Positions 43,725-52,244 of a stretch of DNA of 64,000 nt are shown here, piece after piece (position 1 is the stretch's first letter; the number at the start of each line of letters is the position of its first letter). The stretch is taken from contig NZ_CP060632.1 in assembly GCF_014337155.1 (NCBI RefSeq), positions 2,859,001 to 2,923,000 on the forward strand. The letters are read 5' to 3'. The position numbers and the translations under genes were made by a program. The stretch is from Wujia chipingensis (lineage in GTDB: Bacteria; Bacillota; Clostridia; Lachnospirales; Lachnospiraceae). The notes beneath the pieces were generated by a model. The model did not search any database, had not been told where the DNA came from, and worked only from the letters and a program-made list of their open reading frames with translations.

Positions 43725-44585
43725 TTAATAATAAACAGCTTGTATATTTTCGACATCTTTTAACGCAATGGTTCTCGCCTCATGTATATCCATAGAATGA
43801 TATCTTTTAAATTCCCGCAATAAATGAGATTGGTCTGTATATCCATATTTATGAACCGCATTGAATACATCAAAATCCGGCTCCCACAAAATATCTCTCC
43901 ACAAAAACTGATACCGTATCAAATTGCTTAGCTTCTTAGGCGTAATACCAACATATTCATGAAATAATCGTTCCAACTGTCTTGTACTTACAAAAGCCTC
44001 CTTTGCTAATTTTGATACATCCATAGAACCTTTATTTGTCAAAATGTTATGTATCGTCCCGTTAACAACTGTATTTTCTTTCACATCGGATAATCTTTTC
44101 AGCAATACTTGTTCTGTATAATAAGCTTTTTCCTGTAAGGTTTTTCGTTCCAACAGTTGAGGTCGGATGGTCCTGTCCAGCCATTCAAACCTTGACCCCA
44201 CATCAAAGTATCCGTTCATGGTTGATTGTAAAGAATCATCGGCAAATGCATATGCACTCCACGCATAAAAACGAATAGCAAATGTCGATACCATGTGCCC
44301 GATAGTTCCGCTGCTATTTGCTTGGAAACTGCAATCATTTATTCCGCAGAATCCACCAGTCACCACATTATCGGTATAATCTATATGGTAAATAATATCC
44401 ACGCAAGTATCCGGGATTACCAATTTCGGTGAGTCATTGTTTTCGATTTGTATAAGTGGATTTTCTGTTCCCCAATAACATCTGATATAAGAATGCAACT
44501 CTTTACAAGGGGTCAACTCTGTGTAAGCAATATTTCTTTTAAGAGGAGTTGCCGTTAATGGATGGTAAATTATTCTATTATTCAT
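43725..44585 (-). CDS. AraC family transcriptional regulator
   Basis: 286 residues. The N-terminal domain resembles the DUF6597-type sensor region (ELTPCKELHSYIRCYWG, VIPDTCVDIIYH). The C-terminal double HTH has MDVSKLAKEAFVSTRQLERLF, then FNAVHKYGYTDQSHLLREF, the AraC signature. ATG 44585 follows AGGAGC 8 bp upstream; a longer frame would overlap the upstream GNAT gene. Targets are unknown; the GNAT gene is the nearest candidate. Confidence 0.87.
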   Translation of the reverse strand: MNNRIIYHPLTATPLKRNIAYTELTPCKELHSYIRCYWGTENPLIQIENNDSPKLVIPDTCVDIIYHIDYTDNVVTGGFCGINDCSFQANSSGTIGHMVSTFAIRFYAWSAYAFADDSLQSTMNGYFDVGSRFEWLDRTIRPQLLERKTLQEKAYYTEQVLLKRLSDVKENTVVNGTIHNILTNKGSMDVSKLAKEAFVSTRQLERLFHEYVGITPKKLSNLIRYQFLWRDILWEPDFDVFNAVHKYGYTDQSHLLREFKRYHSMDIHEARTIALKDVENIQAVYY

Positions 44586-44623
44586 ATCCAATAGCTCCTG
44601 TTTTTCAACAATCTGTTGCAAAA

Positions 44624-45097
44624 TTATAATACACACACCATGATATATTCTTCATCGTTTTCATCAACAATCTCAAATCCAACGTTTTTATACATCTTCA
44701 CAGCATAGTTTTCCTTCTGTACTGCTAAAGAAGTTTTCTTATATCCCCTGCTTTTCAACTCTGTAATCATTTGTTTCATCATTGCTGTTCCGATACCATG
44801 TCTGCGATATTCTTTATATAGAGATATGGCAAAGGACGGAACACCATCTTCCACATGTCCATAGTCATCCATGATGCGAACCCAAACTGCTCCAACTATT
44901 TTCCCTTCTACTTCTGCGACAAAACAAATATCATCTTTCTGTGTTCCAAAATCCTGCACATAAACCTGTAATTCTGATGCATTAATAATCTCTCTCGGTG
45001 GTGCTTCCACTCCCTCAGGAATAAAAATTGCCTCATACAAAAAGTCGTTCAGCAACTTATATTCATTGCCATTTATTTTTCTAATATTTATATTCAT
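44624..45097 (-). CDS. GNAT family N-acetyltransferase
   Basis: 157 residues. The acetyl-CoA loop is EYRRHGIGTAMMKQMI, preceded by the beta4 strand FAISLYKE; the C-terminal part has VQKENYAVKMYKNVGFEIV. GGAGG precedes ATG 45097. The substrate cannot be told. It may be co-transcribed with the AraC regulator. Confidence 0.88.
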   Translation of the reverse strand: MNINIRKINGNEYKLLNDFLYEAIFIPEGVEAPPREIINASELQVYVQDFGTQKDDICFVAEVEGKIVGAVWVRIMDDYGHVEDGVPSFAISLYKEYRRHGIGTAMMKQMITELKSRGYKKTSLAVQKENYAVKMYKNVGFEIVDENDEEYIMVCVL

Positions 45098-45161
45098 ATT
45101 CTTCCTCCAATCAATTTGCATTACTGATCAGATGTCATTCCACACATATGTGTACCTTCCT

Positions 45162-45407
45162 TTAATTCAACTCATTCCACACATCCACATAATCCTGCAA
45201 TCCGCCTGGACGCATTGCAACACTTACATAACTCGCAGGCTCTTCCCTAGCAAGTCTGGCAAGGATTCCTACATCCTCCGGCTCGTCAAACGTAACCTGC
45301 GCCTCTGCCTTGTCACAGTCAATTACAAGTTGCTTGCCGTCCATATCTGTCATAACAACTGCATTCCTACTGCCATCATACTTATACACCGTATAGTTTA
45401 ATGCCAT
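45162..45407 (-). CDS. Small conserved protein downstream of RlmD module (intact copy)
   Basis: 81 residues, acidic: YTVYKYDGSRNAVVMTDMDG and MRPGGLQDYVDVWNELN. No catalytic motif seen and no function known to me. A second copy at 51681-51926 is about 90% identical but carries a stop codon. In both places it follows the 3' end of an rlmD module by about 12 bp, so the two travel together. Confidence 0.65.
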   Translation of the reverse strand: MALNYTVYKYDGSRNAVVMTDMDGKQLVIDCDKAEAQVTFDEPEDVGILARLAREEPASYVSVAMRPGGLQDYVDVWNELN

Positions 45408-45419
45408 ATGCTTACCTCT

Positions 45420-45860
45420 CTACACCATCACAAAATGCTCCAAAGCATCCCTTATCGCCTTTCTTCGCTCCGCTTCGGTCCGCGCAAAACAGAGGTCCAC
45501 CGGACCTCTTGCGCCCTTCTCCACCGGACATTGAGGCTGTCTGCTATCTTCAGACTTCGGCATACCTTGAGAATTAACATTCTCAAGGTTCGCGGCAGTC
45601 GTCGAATTGTCCTGCAAGCAGTCCATTCTCCTCGTCGCCTTACGAATATTATAATTCTCCCCAACCTCTATTCCACACTTTCTTTTTACCTGTGAAATAT
45701 AGAGATTAGATACCTTCAATCCATGCTCCTTCAGCACATAATCCTTAATCTCCGCATAAGTTGCCTTACTCTCAGCCGAAGTAACATCCAACTCATCCAG
45801 TTCCAACTCCCCCTCAACATAATCATCCGCTTTCCGTTGGGACAAAAGAACTCCCGTTTC
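45420..45860 (-). pseudogene. Duplicated 3' end of rlmD with two palindromic insertions
   Basis: The frame encodes the RlmD C-terminal extension (QRKADDYVE, DVTSAESKATYAEIKDYVL, KCGIEVGENYN, PKSEDSRQPQCP, ALEHF) without any methyltransferase domain. Relative to the full gene it has about 29 extra codons after ENYN and about 18 after PVEK. Both stay in frame and contain inverted repeats (ACCTTGAGAAT/ATTCTCAAGGT at 45564-45590; GCGCAAGAGGTCC with its complement near 45485-45515). Upstream homology stops near 45860. It has no promoter of its own and is unlikely to be functional. Confidence 0.7.
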
Positions 45861-46201
45861 AATATGCTATGAGTGTGCAATTTAGATGCATAACCCTTGG
45901 CTTTCCGTTAAGCCTTGGATTCAAAAATGATGCACCAATCCTCTATCAGACCGCCAAAAAGTAAGTATCATACATGACTTTGCACCTGCCGTAAAAAAGT
46001 GAATATTCCGGTCTTGATGGTTCTTCCGTTATTATCCGTTTTGAGATACAGGTCTGACTGACTTGCGTGTGATTTGTGTTCTGCTCTTTCTCTATTTATT
46101 TCAGAAATTACTTTCCTCTAAAAATGGGCAAAAGAAAACCTCCAAATCTTTATTGGACTTAGATGATTGATTCCAACCATTTTATTTTAACTATTCTTCA
46201 C
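45861..46201. other. Non-coding junction of island
   Basis: No convincing gene. Short frames on the minus strand have no RBS and resemble nothing I recognise. Homology to rlmD begins exactly at its left edge, so this is the left end of the inserted segment. Confidence 0.5.
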
Positions 46202-47146
46202 CTAGCACAAATCATCCAATCTTTCAATATCTTCTGTTGTACATGCCAAATGATCTAATGTTAATATATTTATATAAATTCTGTCTTTCGTTTCCTTAAG
46301 CTTTCCGAAAGCAAAACAATATGTATTGTCCTTATATAAAAAACAATCTAATAATTTCTTGGATGCATTTTTACTTAGCGTATTATCTATTATCTGCTGG
46401 CTAATAACACAGCACACTTTCCGCTCGTCATTAGACAATGTTTCTTCAAAATTAACCCAATACTCACCTTTTTTATTTTTGCAAATTTTGGCTTTGCCAA
46501 AAAATATTCTTGTTTTCGATGCCTCTCTTGACATCAAAGAAATGTTTTTGACATTTATAAACAATTTATTTAATGGCGTTGGATATATTTTCTTACTTCC
46601 AGGATAACTAACATATACTATTATTTTGGCTAAAGTTCCATTTTTCAATCCATATAAATACTTAGTTACCAGCGTATGTACTAGATATAAATGTGATTTT
46701 CTTGAACCGCTCCTTTTCACACCTTCCGCTTCTTTTTTTACTATTTTGTTCTCAACAGATTGTCCCTCTGAAAAATCATCATTATGTTTATCTATCTGTG
46801 TTTCTTTATGGCTCAGCAACCTTTCCATGCTGAATGTTATTTCTTCTTCGAGTTCTGGTGATTCCGTTCCCGCTCCTGTCTTATATTTTCTATTAACATC
46901 TTTATTTCTCTTCACCTCTTCACATTTTTCTGAATGTTGTCCATAAACTTTGAAATGTTCTCGCATTTTCATTTGATACTGCTGCTTATCCATATTAACG
47001 CAAGTAATTTGCGCATGACAATTTTCATCTCTGCATTCAAACATCGTTTTGTCAGAGAGTATTCCCATAAACCATTTTTCATGGGCTTCTGATGCAGTTA
47101 ATTCTTGTCCTAGTTCTATACTCCATGCATAATCTACTGATGCCAT
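46202..47146 (-). CDS. Cys/His-cluster protein of HD-CE/GHKL cassette
   Basis: 314 residues. An N-terminal Cys38, Cys43, Cys49, His64, His71, Cys75 cluster (FECRDENCHAQITC, EHFKVYGQHSEKC) looks like the CoiA-type zinc finger preceding a nuclease-like fold. An acidic linker (about 95-140) then leads to a beta-rich C-terminal domain (about 150-314) without recognisable motifs. AGGAGG precedes ATG 47146. It is last in a three-gene operon, 22 bp after the Mrr-like nuclease gene. It could be the nucleic-acid-recognition part of the system; that is inference. Confidence 0.55.
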   Translation of the reverse strand: MASVDYAWSIELGQELTASEAHEKWFMGILSDKTMFECRDENCHAQITCVNMDKQQYQMKMREHFKVYGQHSEKCEEVKRNKDVNRKYKTGAGTESPELEEEITFSMERLLSHKETQIDKHNDDFSEGQSVENKIVKKEAEGVKRSGSRKSHLYLVHTLVTKYLYGLKNGTLAKIIVYVSYPGSKKIYPTPLNKLFINVKNISLMSREASKTRIFFGKAKICKNKKGEYWVNFEETLSNDERKVCCVISQQIIDNTLSKNASKKLLDCFLYKDNTYCFAFGKLKETKDRIYINILTLDHLACTTEDIERLDDLC

Positions 47147-47168
47147 AGTAAACCTCCTGTTTCTATTC

Positions 47169-47747
47169 TCATTCTGACGGTAATAAAAATTTCTCCAGTG
47201 CATCTGACAACGTTGATAAATATGAACAAGTCACACCAACGCCATCTTTACCTCGCCCTATCATAACACCAATATATGGTTCTCCTCCATTTCTCGGTAC
47301 ATACGGGTGATTGACAACTACGCTATAGTGACATCTGGTATAAAATATTTCCTCTGTTTCTGTCATTTGAATTAACGCAATTCCATGCGCTTTGGCATAA
47401 TCAATTGCACCTGATTGAAAATTAGATGTTGATACTACAATTCCTTTTTGAGCACCGATAGCCCTAAGGTTGTCATAAACTTTTTGCACAATTTCCCTGC
47501 TTATAGGATATTTATAATGTTTGCACTCCACTATTGTTTTATAGAGCACCCCCATTACTTCAAATTCAATATATCCGTCTAATTGATAATTCCCATCATA
47601 GGCTTCGACTACCTTATTATGTATAAACTTCACATTATTTAATCCTTTGATATGATTTTGTAAAATCTGCAAAGCATACTTTTCAAATTCAGTAGGATTC
47701 ATTTCTAATACTGTATCTATTACTGGAATAAACATGTTATCATCCAT
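47169..47747 (-). CDS. Mrr-like restriction endonuclease
   Basis: 192 residues. NPTEFEKYALQILQN is the leading helix. QLDGYIEF, TIVECKHYKYPISREIV and GAQKGIVVSTSNFQSGAIDYA reproduce the Mrr_cat PD-(D/E)XK core, with catalytic Asp and E-C-K. There is no separate DNA-binding winged helix, so targeting probably comes from partners. It lies 45 bp downstream of the GHKL gene and 22 bp upstream of the Cys/His protein. Confidence 0.82.
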   Translation of the reverse strand: MDDNMFIPVIDTVLEMNPTEFEKYALQILQNHIKGLNNVKFIHNKVVEAYDGNYQLDGYIEFEVMGVLYKTIVECKHYKYPISREIVQKVYDNLRAIGAQKGIVVSTSNFQSGAIDYAKAHGIALIQMTETEEIFYTRCHYSVVVNHPYVPRNGGEPYIGVMIGRGKDGVGVTCSYLSTLSDALEKFLLPSE

Positions 47748-47792
47748 TCTGCATAATTGCTCATTATATTTTTACTATTAAATTTTTATGGC

Positions 47793-50267
47793 TCATTTTA
47801 AACAGTAATTCGCCATACTGTATTTTGATTCTATAAACAAATCCAATAATCCTTTTTGCTCTGATGTTAAGGAAACATTATCTCGTATCCACATATGAAT
47901 TGCTTTTCCTATTGCATATGACAATTTTGTTTGTTGTAATGTACTAATGTTATTTCGTGATACATTAGGTACAAACTCCGGATTCTTTATATTTATTACA
48001 GCTCCCTTCAGCACAACTCCATCTACCAAATAGGGAACACTAATTTTTAATCCTGAAAGCAACACATTTTTTACATAGCACAAATCTGTACGTTCCCAAC
48101 GATAATTTCCCGAAACAACACAGGATTCATTGTATGGTAAAACCATATTTGACTCATTTGCAATAACTGCTTTTTCAACATATGTTGTTTGTACTGGTGT
48201 ATAACTCGCATGACTAAATTGATCTCTGAATGCGCCCAATGTATATCCACCAATTATTGAAGCACTTGATTCTTCTACATAAAGTGCATAACCGGTAATC
48301 TCTTCTTCTCTTGCCCATACATTAATTGACTCGAAACATCCTATTTTACCAAGAGCTTCCTCATAATCCTCCAATACTTCATACGCCTTTAAGAAATCAT
48401 TCTCGTCACTTTCCGAAATAATAGGAATATTCATCAATTGAATTTTTCCATTATTCACACAATCTCTTATTAATAGCCCCTCTTCTCTATCCAACGAATA
48501 ATTCTCGTCATCATAATAATAACTGTCACATCCATTCAAATCTCTCAAATGCGTAGCAAAATTAATTTGCTTATATGTACAATCAATATATGCTTCTACT
48601 CCATCTAAATAATCGTTCAAGCATATATTATCAGGAATTATCTGTTCGATTTCTTTGACTACACATTCGATAGTATTAGGTTTCCCATTTTCCATAGTAG
48701 ATATTTTAATTGGAATACCTGAGTCAAGAAAATTTCGCTCTACAAAAGAAACTAAGCTCTCTACTTTATTCTCAAATACCCCCATACATTGGTCATAATC
48801 TAAAATAATTTCTGTTCCCTGTTGTCTACTATCATTTTCATAAGTAAGGCAAATATATTCGCTATTTTTTTCAAATGAAATTCTGTTCATTTTATGATCT
48901 TTATAGTAAACAGTCTTTACCTCTACTCTATTTGATAACATAAAACAAGCCAAAAAGCCTATACCATAATGCCCTATTGGAGAATAATTTCTTCCCTGTA
49001 ATAAATAATCATCGGATGCATAATATGAAACTCCGACATTCAAAAAATATTTTTTTAAAATCTCTATGGACATACCACTTCCATTATCCATAATCACTAC
49101 TTGTCTTCTATCTTTATCTAAAACAATCGATATAAATGGCTGATATTTTTGGTATCTGAACTCCTCCATTTGTAGCGATGACTCCTCCATTGTTTTACAG
49201 GCATCTATTGAATTTTGAATCAGCTCTCTCAGTCCATATTTTTTATCTCCATAAATATGCTCACCCATTAATAAATTAGTTACAGCATTATAATCCAGGG
49301 ACAATCTCAAGTCCGAAAAACTAAAATCTTTTGTTTGGATTTTATTTATCACGCTTGTTTTTAAAGGCAATAGATATTTTGCGTCTACGAAACGCTCACA
49401 AAGACTCACTGCATTTCTTAACTCACCATTTATAGAATCAAAATATTTTAATAATTTTCTATGGACAGACGGTTCTTGACTGGTTCCTTGAAAAATTATC
49501 TCTTTTAATCCAGTCTTTTCATTCATTACAACTTTATCAAAATTTTCTATTACAAAATGTTGTTTCCATTCTAAGTCGCCAAACTCTTTTGGCTGTAAAT
49601 ACTTATATAAATACAATGGAGCCCTTTGTTCATCAATATCCAAATAATCTGCAATCCTTAACAATACTGCAATATATTGTGAATTAATTTCAAAATGTCC
49701 TTTTTTACTTTGATTAACAAGTTCTTTCTCTATCCATTCAAAATCTTCATTATGCGACATACAAATTAATCCAAGTTCATCACGAAAGGACACTACACTT
49801 GAGTCAGGTATGAGAAACAACTTTTCATCCATTTGATTTTCAATATGTTCCCTTGAGCGTTTTCCATGGACAGGTCTAATGCATTCCTGTAAAGAGATAT
49901 TCTCTTCTCCATACTTTTCAAATACTTTACTATATTTTCGTTCTCCCAAAACAGAGTTATCGGACTTTATATCATTTATTTCATTCTCATTTGTCACCAT
50001 TCCTATATCATGAAATAATGCACTATATATCAGCAATACAACTTCTAAGTCACTCAATAAGTCTATATCTGTAATAAGTGAAAACATATACTCCATTACA
50101 TTGATAGAATGCCTTATTCCATGTACCGTATAATCCGCAAAAACCTTACTAACTAAAGGCAGCATGATTTCTGCATACCGAATTGCTTCATTGACTTGTC
50201 CTAAAAATTCACTATTCTTTTCACATAGCCATTTATATAAATGTGTTTCTTGCACTTTATCAATCAT
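47793..50267 (-). CDS. HD-CE domain plus GHKL (Hsp90-like) ATPase
   Basis: 824 residues. Residues about 1-300 form an HD hydrolase-like domain, with HGIRHS (49-54) and LFHDIGM (84-90) as metal ligands and IADYLDID later. From about 325 comes a GHKL ATPase: N-box LRELIQNSIDAC (346-357), G1 MDNGSGM (393-399) and G2 GHYGIGFLACF (432-442). A middle domain ends PEFVPNVSRNNIS, as in Hsp90-type proteins. HD-CE/GHKL fusions have been noted computationally in bacterial conflict systems. GGGAGG precedes ATG 50267. A longer frame adds nine codons over that RBS. Confidence 0.8.
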   Translation of the reverse strand: MIDKVQETHLYKWLCEKNSEFLGQVNEAIRYAEIMLPLVSKVFADYTVHGIRHSINVMEYMFSLITDIDLLSDLEVVLLIYSALFHDIGMVTNENEINDIKSDNSVLGERKYSKVFEKYGEENISLQECIRPVHGKRSREHIENQMDEKLFLIPDSSVVSFRDELGLICMSHNEDFEWIEKELVNQSKKGHFEINSQYIAVLLRIADYLDIDEQRAPLYLYKYLQPKEFGDLEWKQHFVIENFDKVVMNEKTGLKEIIFQGTSQEPSVHRKLLKYFDSINGELRNAVSLCERFVDAKYLLPLKTSVINKIQTKDFSFSDLRLSLDYNAVTNLLMGEHIYGDKKYGLRELIQNSIDACKTMEESSLQMEEFRYQKYQPFISIVLDKDRRQVVIMDNGSGMSIEILKKYFLNVGVSYYASDDYLLQGRNYSPIGHYGIGFLACFMLSNRVEVKTVYYKDHKMNRISFEKNSEYICLTYENDSRQQGTEIILDYDQCMGVFENKVESLVSFVERNFLDSGIPIKISTMENGKPNTIECVVKEIEQIIPDNICLNDYLDGVEAYIDCTYKQINFATHLRDLNGCDSYYYDDENYSLDREEGLLIRDCVNNGKIQLMNIPIISESDENDFLKAYEVLEDYEEALGKIGCFESINVWAREEEITGYALYVEESSASIIGGYTLGAFRDQFSHASYTPVQTTYVEKAVIANESNMVLPYNESCVVSGNYRWERTDLCYVKNVLLSGLKISVPYLVDGVVLKGAVINIKNPEFVPNVSRNNISTLQQTKLSYAIGKAIHMWIRDNVSLTSEQKGLLDLFIESKYSMANYCLK

Positions 50268-50332
50268 AGTTACTTCCTCCCAACAATGCACCACTTATAT
50301 AGATACACTTTTTCATATAACCCAACAAAAAT

Positions 50333-50338
50333 ATTATA
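50333..50338 (-). promoter_or_regulatory. -10 element of HD-CE/GHKL operon
   Basis: TATAAT on the minus strand, 65 bp upstream of the ATG; TTTCGT is a weak -35 at 17 bp. Confidence 0.5.
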
Positions 50339-50471
50339 CCATATACCAACCTGTTACGAAATTAATTTTCACTAACATAGACATGACAAAACCTGCTAAT
50401 CTTATTAAACTTGGAAGCTCTGTTCATTCACGATTTCTTTACATACTCCTGTAACCTGTTCTGCAATGTTC

Positions 50472-51146
50472 CTAACAGACAATGTTATTATCCTTCCAAT
50501 GCTTAATTACACCTTCATATTCCAGCCCCTTTCTTTTAACAAATGGTTGAATTCCCATCCTGAAAATAATCGAATGTATCAAACCTTGAATCCTGTATCT
50601 ACGTCTTTTAACAATATCTTCTAAAAAAGAATTTACTATTTTTTCTATTCTTTGCTTTAGCCGAATATCTTCCATTGGATTTTTATTAAATCTATTCCGC
50701 AATGCTATTGAAGCACTAATTTTTGCTCCAGAGTATAATAGCAACTTATTTAAGATTTTCGTTGAATCTCGTCCACCATAATTTTCATAAGTAGTCACAC
50801 AAATGGCATATTTTCCATGTAACAGTTGCTCCATAACAAAATGACCTCTATCTATAATAACCTTCATCTGACCGGACACGTTACTTGCATATGTAGGAGA
50901 GCCTATAATAATACCATCCGCATCTGCTACACTAAGTGATAGATTCTCTATATCATCCTTATAAATACAGGCTCCGGTTTTATAACAAGAGCCACATCCA
51001 ACACAGTATTGTAGCGATAGGTCTGACACATGAACCATCTGAACCTCCACATTGCCATGTTTTTTTAGTTAGTCATACATTTCATTTAATATTAATGCCG
51101 TTGTACCATTTTTCCGATGACTACCATTTACTATTACAATTTTCAT
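50472..51146 (-). pseudogene. NAD(P)H-dependent flavodoxin oxidoreductase with in-frame stop
   Basis: The full reading is 224 codons from ATG 51146 and begins KIVIVNGSHRKNGTT, the FMN phosphate loop. A TAA at codon 26 (51069-51071) interrupts it, after which the frame continues in register (CVGCGSCYKTGACIYKDD, then GIIIGSPTYASNVSG). A downstream ATG could give a 192-residue protein but would lack the FMN loop. It is divergent from an HxlR-type regulator, the usual partner of such redox enzymes. One base change restores the gene, so a sequencing error is also possible. Confidence 0.75.
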
Positions 51147-51261
51147 TATCCCATTCCTCGATTCACAAAATTGATATTTACTTTTTCATTCTATCTCTAT
51201 ATACTCAACTTAGTAAGTATGTACTTTTTTGTAAGATACTATCTAAAAGGAGAGTAACGAA

Positions 51262-51594
51262 ATGAAGCCAGATGAATGTTTCTTGAAAGAATTTGGTTAT
51301 GAAAGATTTGAAAAAGTAGTTAACATGATTGGTGGGAAATGGAAACTGAGAATTATTTATGTTCTGGCTTTTCATGAAATATTACGCTATGGTGAATTAA
51401 AACGTTTATTATCGCCTATTACTCATAAAATGCTGAGTACACAGTTAAAAGAACTAGATAAAGACGGCCTTATCAACCGTAAAGAATACCAGCAAATCCC
51501 ACCAAAGGTAGAATATTCTCTTACCCAAATGGGGCGCGATTTGGAGCCTGTTGTTAGAGAAATCCATAACTGGATTCTGAAATATGACATATAA
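51262..51594 (+). CDS. HxlR family transcriptional regulator
   Basis: 110 residues forming a winged helix: MIGGKWKLRIIYVLAFHEILRYGELKRLL, with LSTQLKELDKDGLI and PPKVEYSLTQMG. Members often sense quinones or aldehydes through an N-terminal Cys, here Cys6. AAAGGAG precedes the ATG. The divergent intergenic region has an AGTA-N6-TACT dyad typical of this class, so it probably controls itself and the flavodoxin gene. Confidence 0.9.
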   Translation: MKPDECFLKEFGYERFEKVVNMIGGKWKLRIIYVLAFHEILRYGELKRLLSPITHKMLSTQLKELDKDGLINRKEYQQIPPKVEYSLTQMGRDLEPVVREIHNWILKYDI

Positions 51595-51680
51595 ATAGAA
51601 AGATTTACGTTCCCAAAAAAAGTCAATGCCACATTATCTTTTTCAATGGATGCATTGACTTTTTAACATTCATTACATTT

Positions 51681-51926
51681 TCAATTCAACTCATTCCACA
51701 CATCCACATAATCCTGCAGTCCGCCCGGACGCATTGCAATACTTACATAACTTGCAGGCTATTTCCTTGCAAGTCTGGCAAGGATTCCTACATCCTCCGG
51801 CTCATCAAATACAACCTGCGTCTCTGCCTTATCACAGTCAATTACAAGTTGCTTGCCATCCATATCTGTCATAACAACTGCATTCCTGTTGTTGTCATAC
51901 TGATACACTGTATAATTTAATGCCAT
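51681..51926 (-). pseudogene. Small gene downstream of rlmD, copy with stop codon
   Basis: This is the duplicate of the 81-residue gene at 45162-45407. The alignment is collinear for all 82 codons, but GAG is replaced by TAG at codon 56 (51759-51761), right after LARLARK. Only the N-terminal two-thirds can be made. Confidence 0.85.
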
Positions 51927-52244
51927 GTGCTCACCTCACTAAATCATCCCAAAATGCTCCAGCGCATCCTTAATCGCCTTTTCCTTCTCTTCCGGGCACT
52001 GTGGCTGTCTGCTATCTTCCGATTTCGGCAAGTTATAATTCTCTCCAACCTCTATTCCACACTTTCTTTTTACCTGTGAAATATACAGGTTAGAAACCTT
52101 CAACCCATGCTCCTTTAATACATAATCCTTAATCTCCGCATAAGTCGCCTTACTCTCTGCACTCGTCACATCAAGCTCATCCAGTTCCAATTCCACCTCA
52201 ACATAATCATCCGCTTTCCGTTGGGACAAGAGGACTACCGTCTC
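51681..52244 (-). repeat. Direct repeat R: rlmD 3' module plus small gene
   Basis: Counterpart of 45162-45860. Here it is continuous with the complete rlmD gene, so this is the chromosomal attachment side of the presumed island. Confidence 0.75.

Larger units (their letters stand above)
45162..45860 (-). repeat. Direct repeat L: rlmD 3' module plus small gene
   Basis: This segment duplicates 51681-52244 in the same orientation. It covers the last ~95 codons of rlmD and the small gene after it. The left copy has two extra palindrome-bearing segments. The 5.8 kb between the copies contains a three-gene cassette and a flavodoxin/HxlR pair, suggesting an inserted island. Confidence 0.75.

Noticed and set aside
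47793..50267. HtpG chaperone
   Set aside because: GHKL motifs fit, but the N-terminal HD domain, shorter middle region and nuclease neighbours do not.
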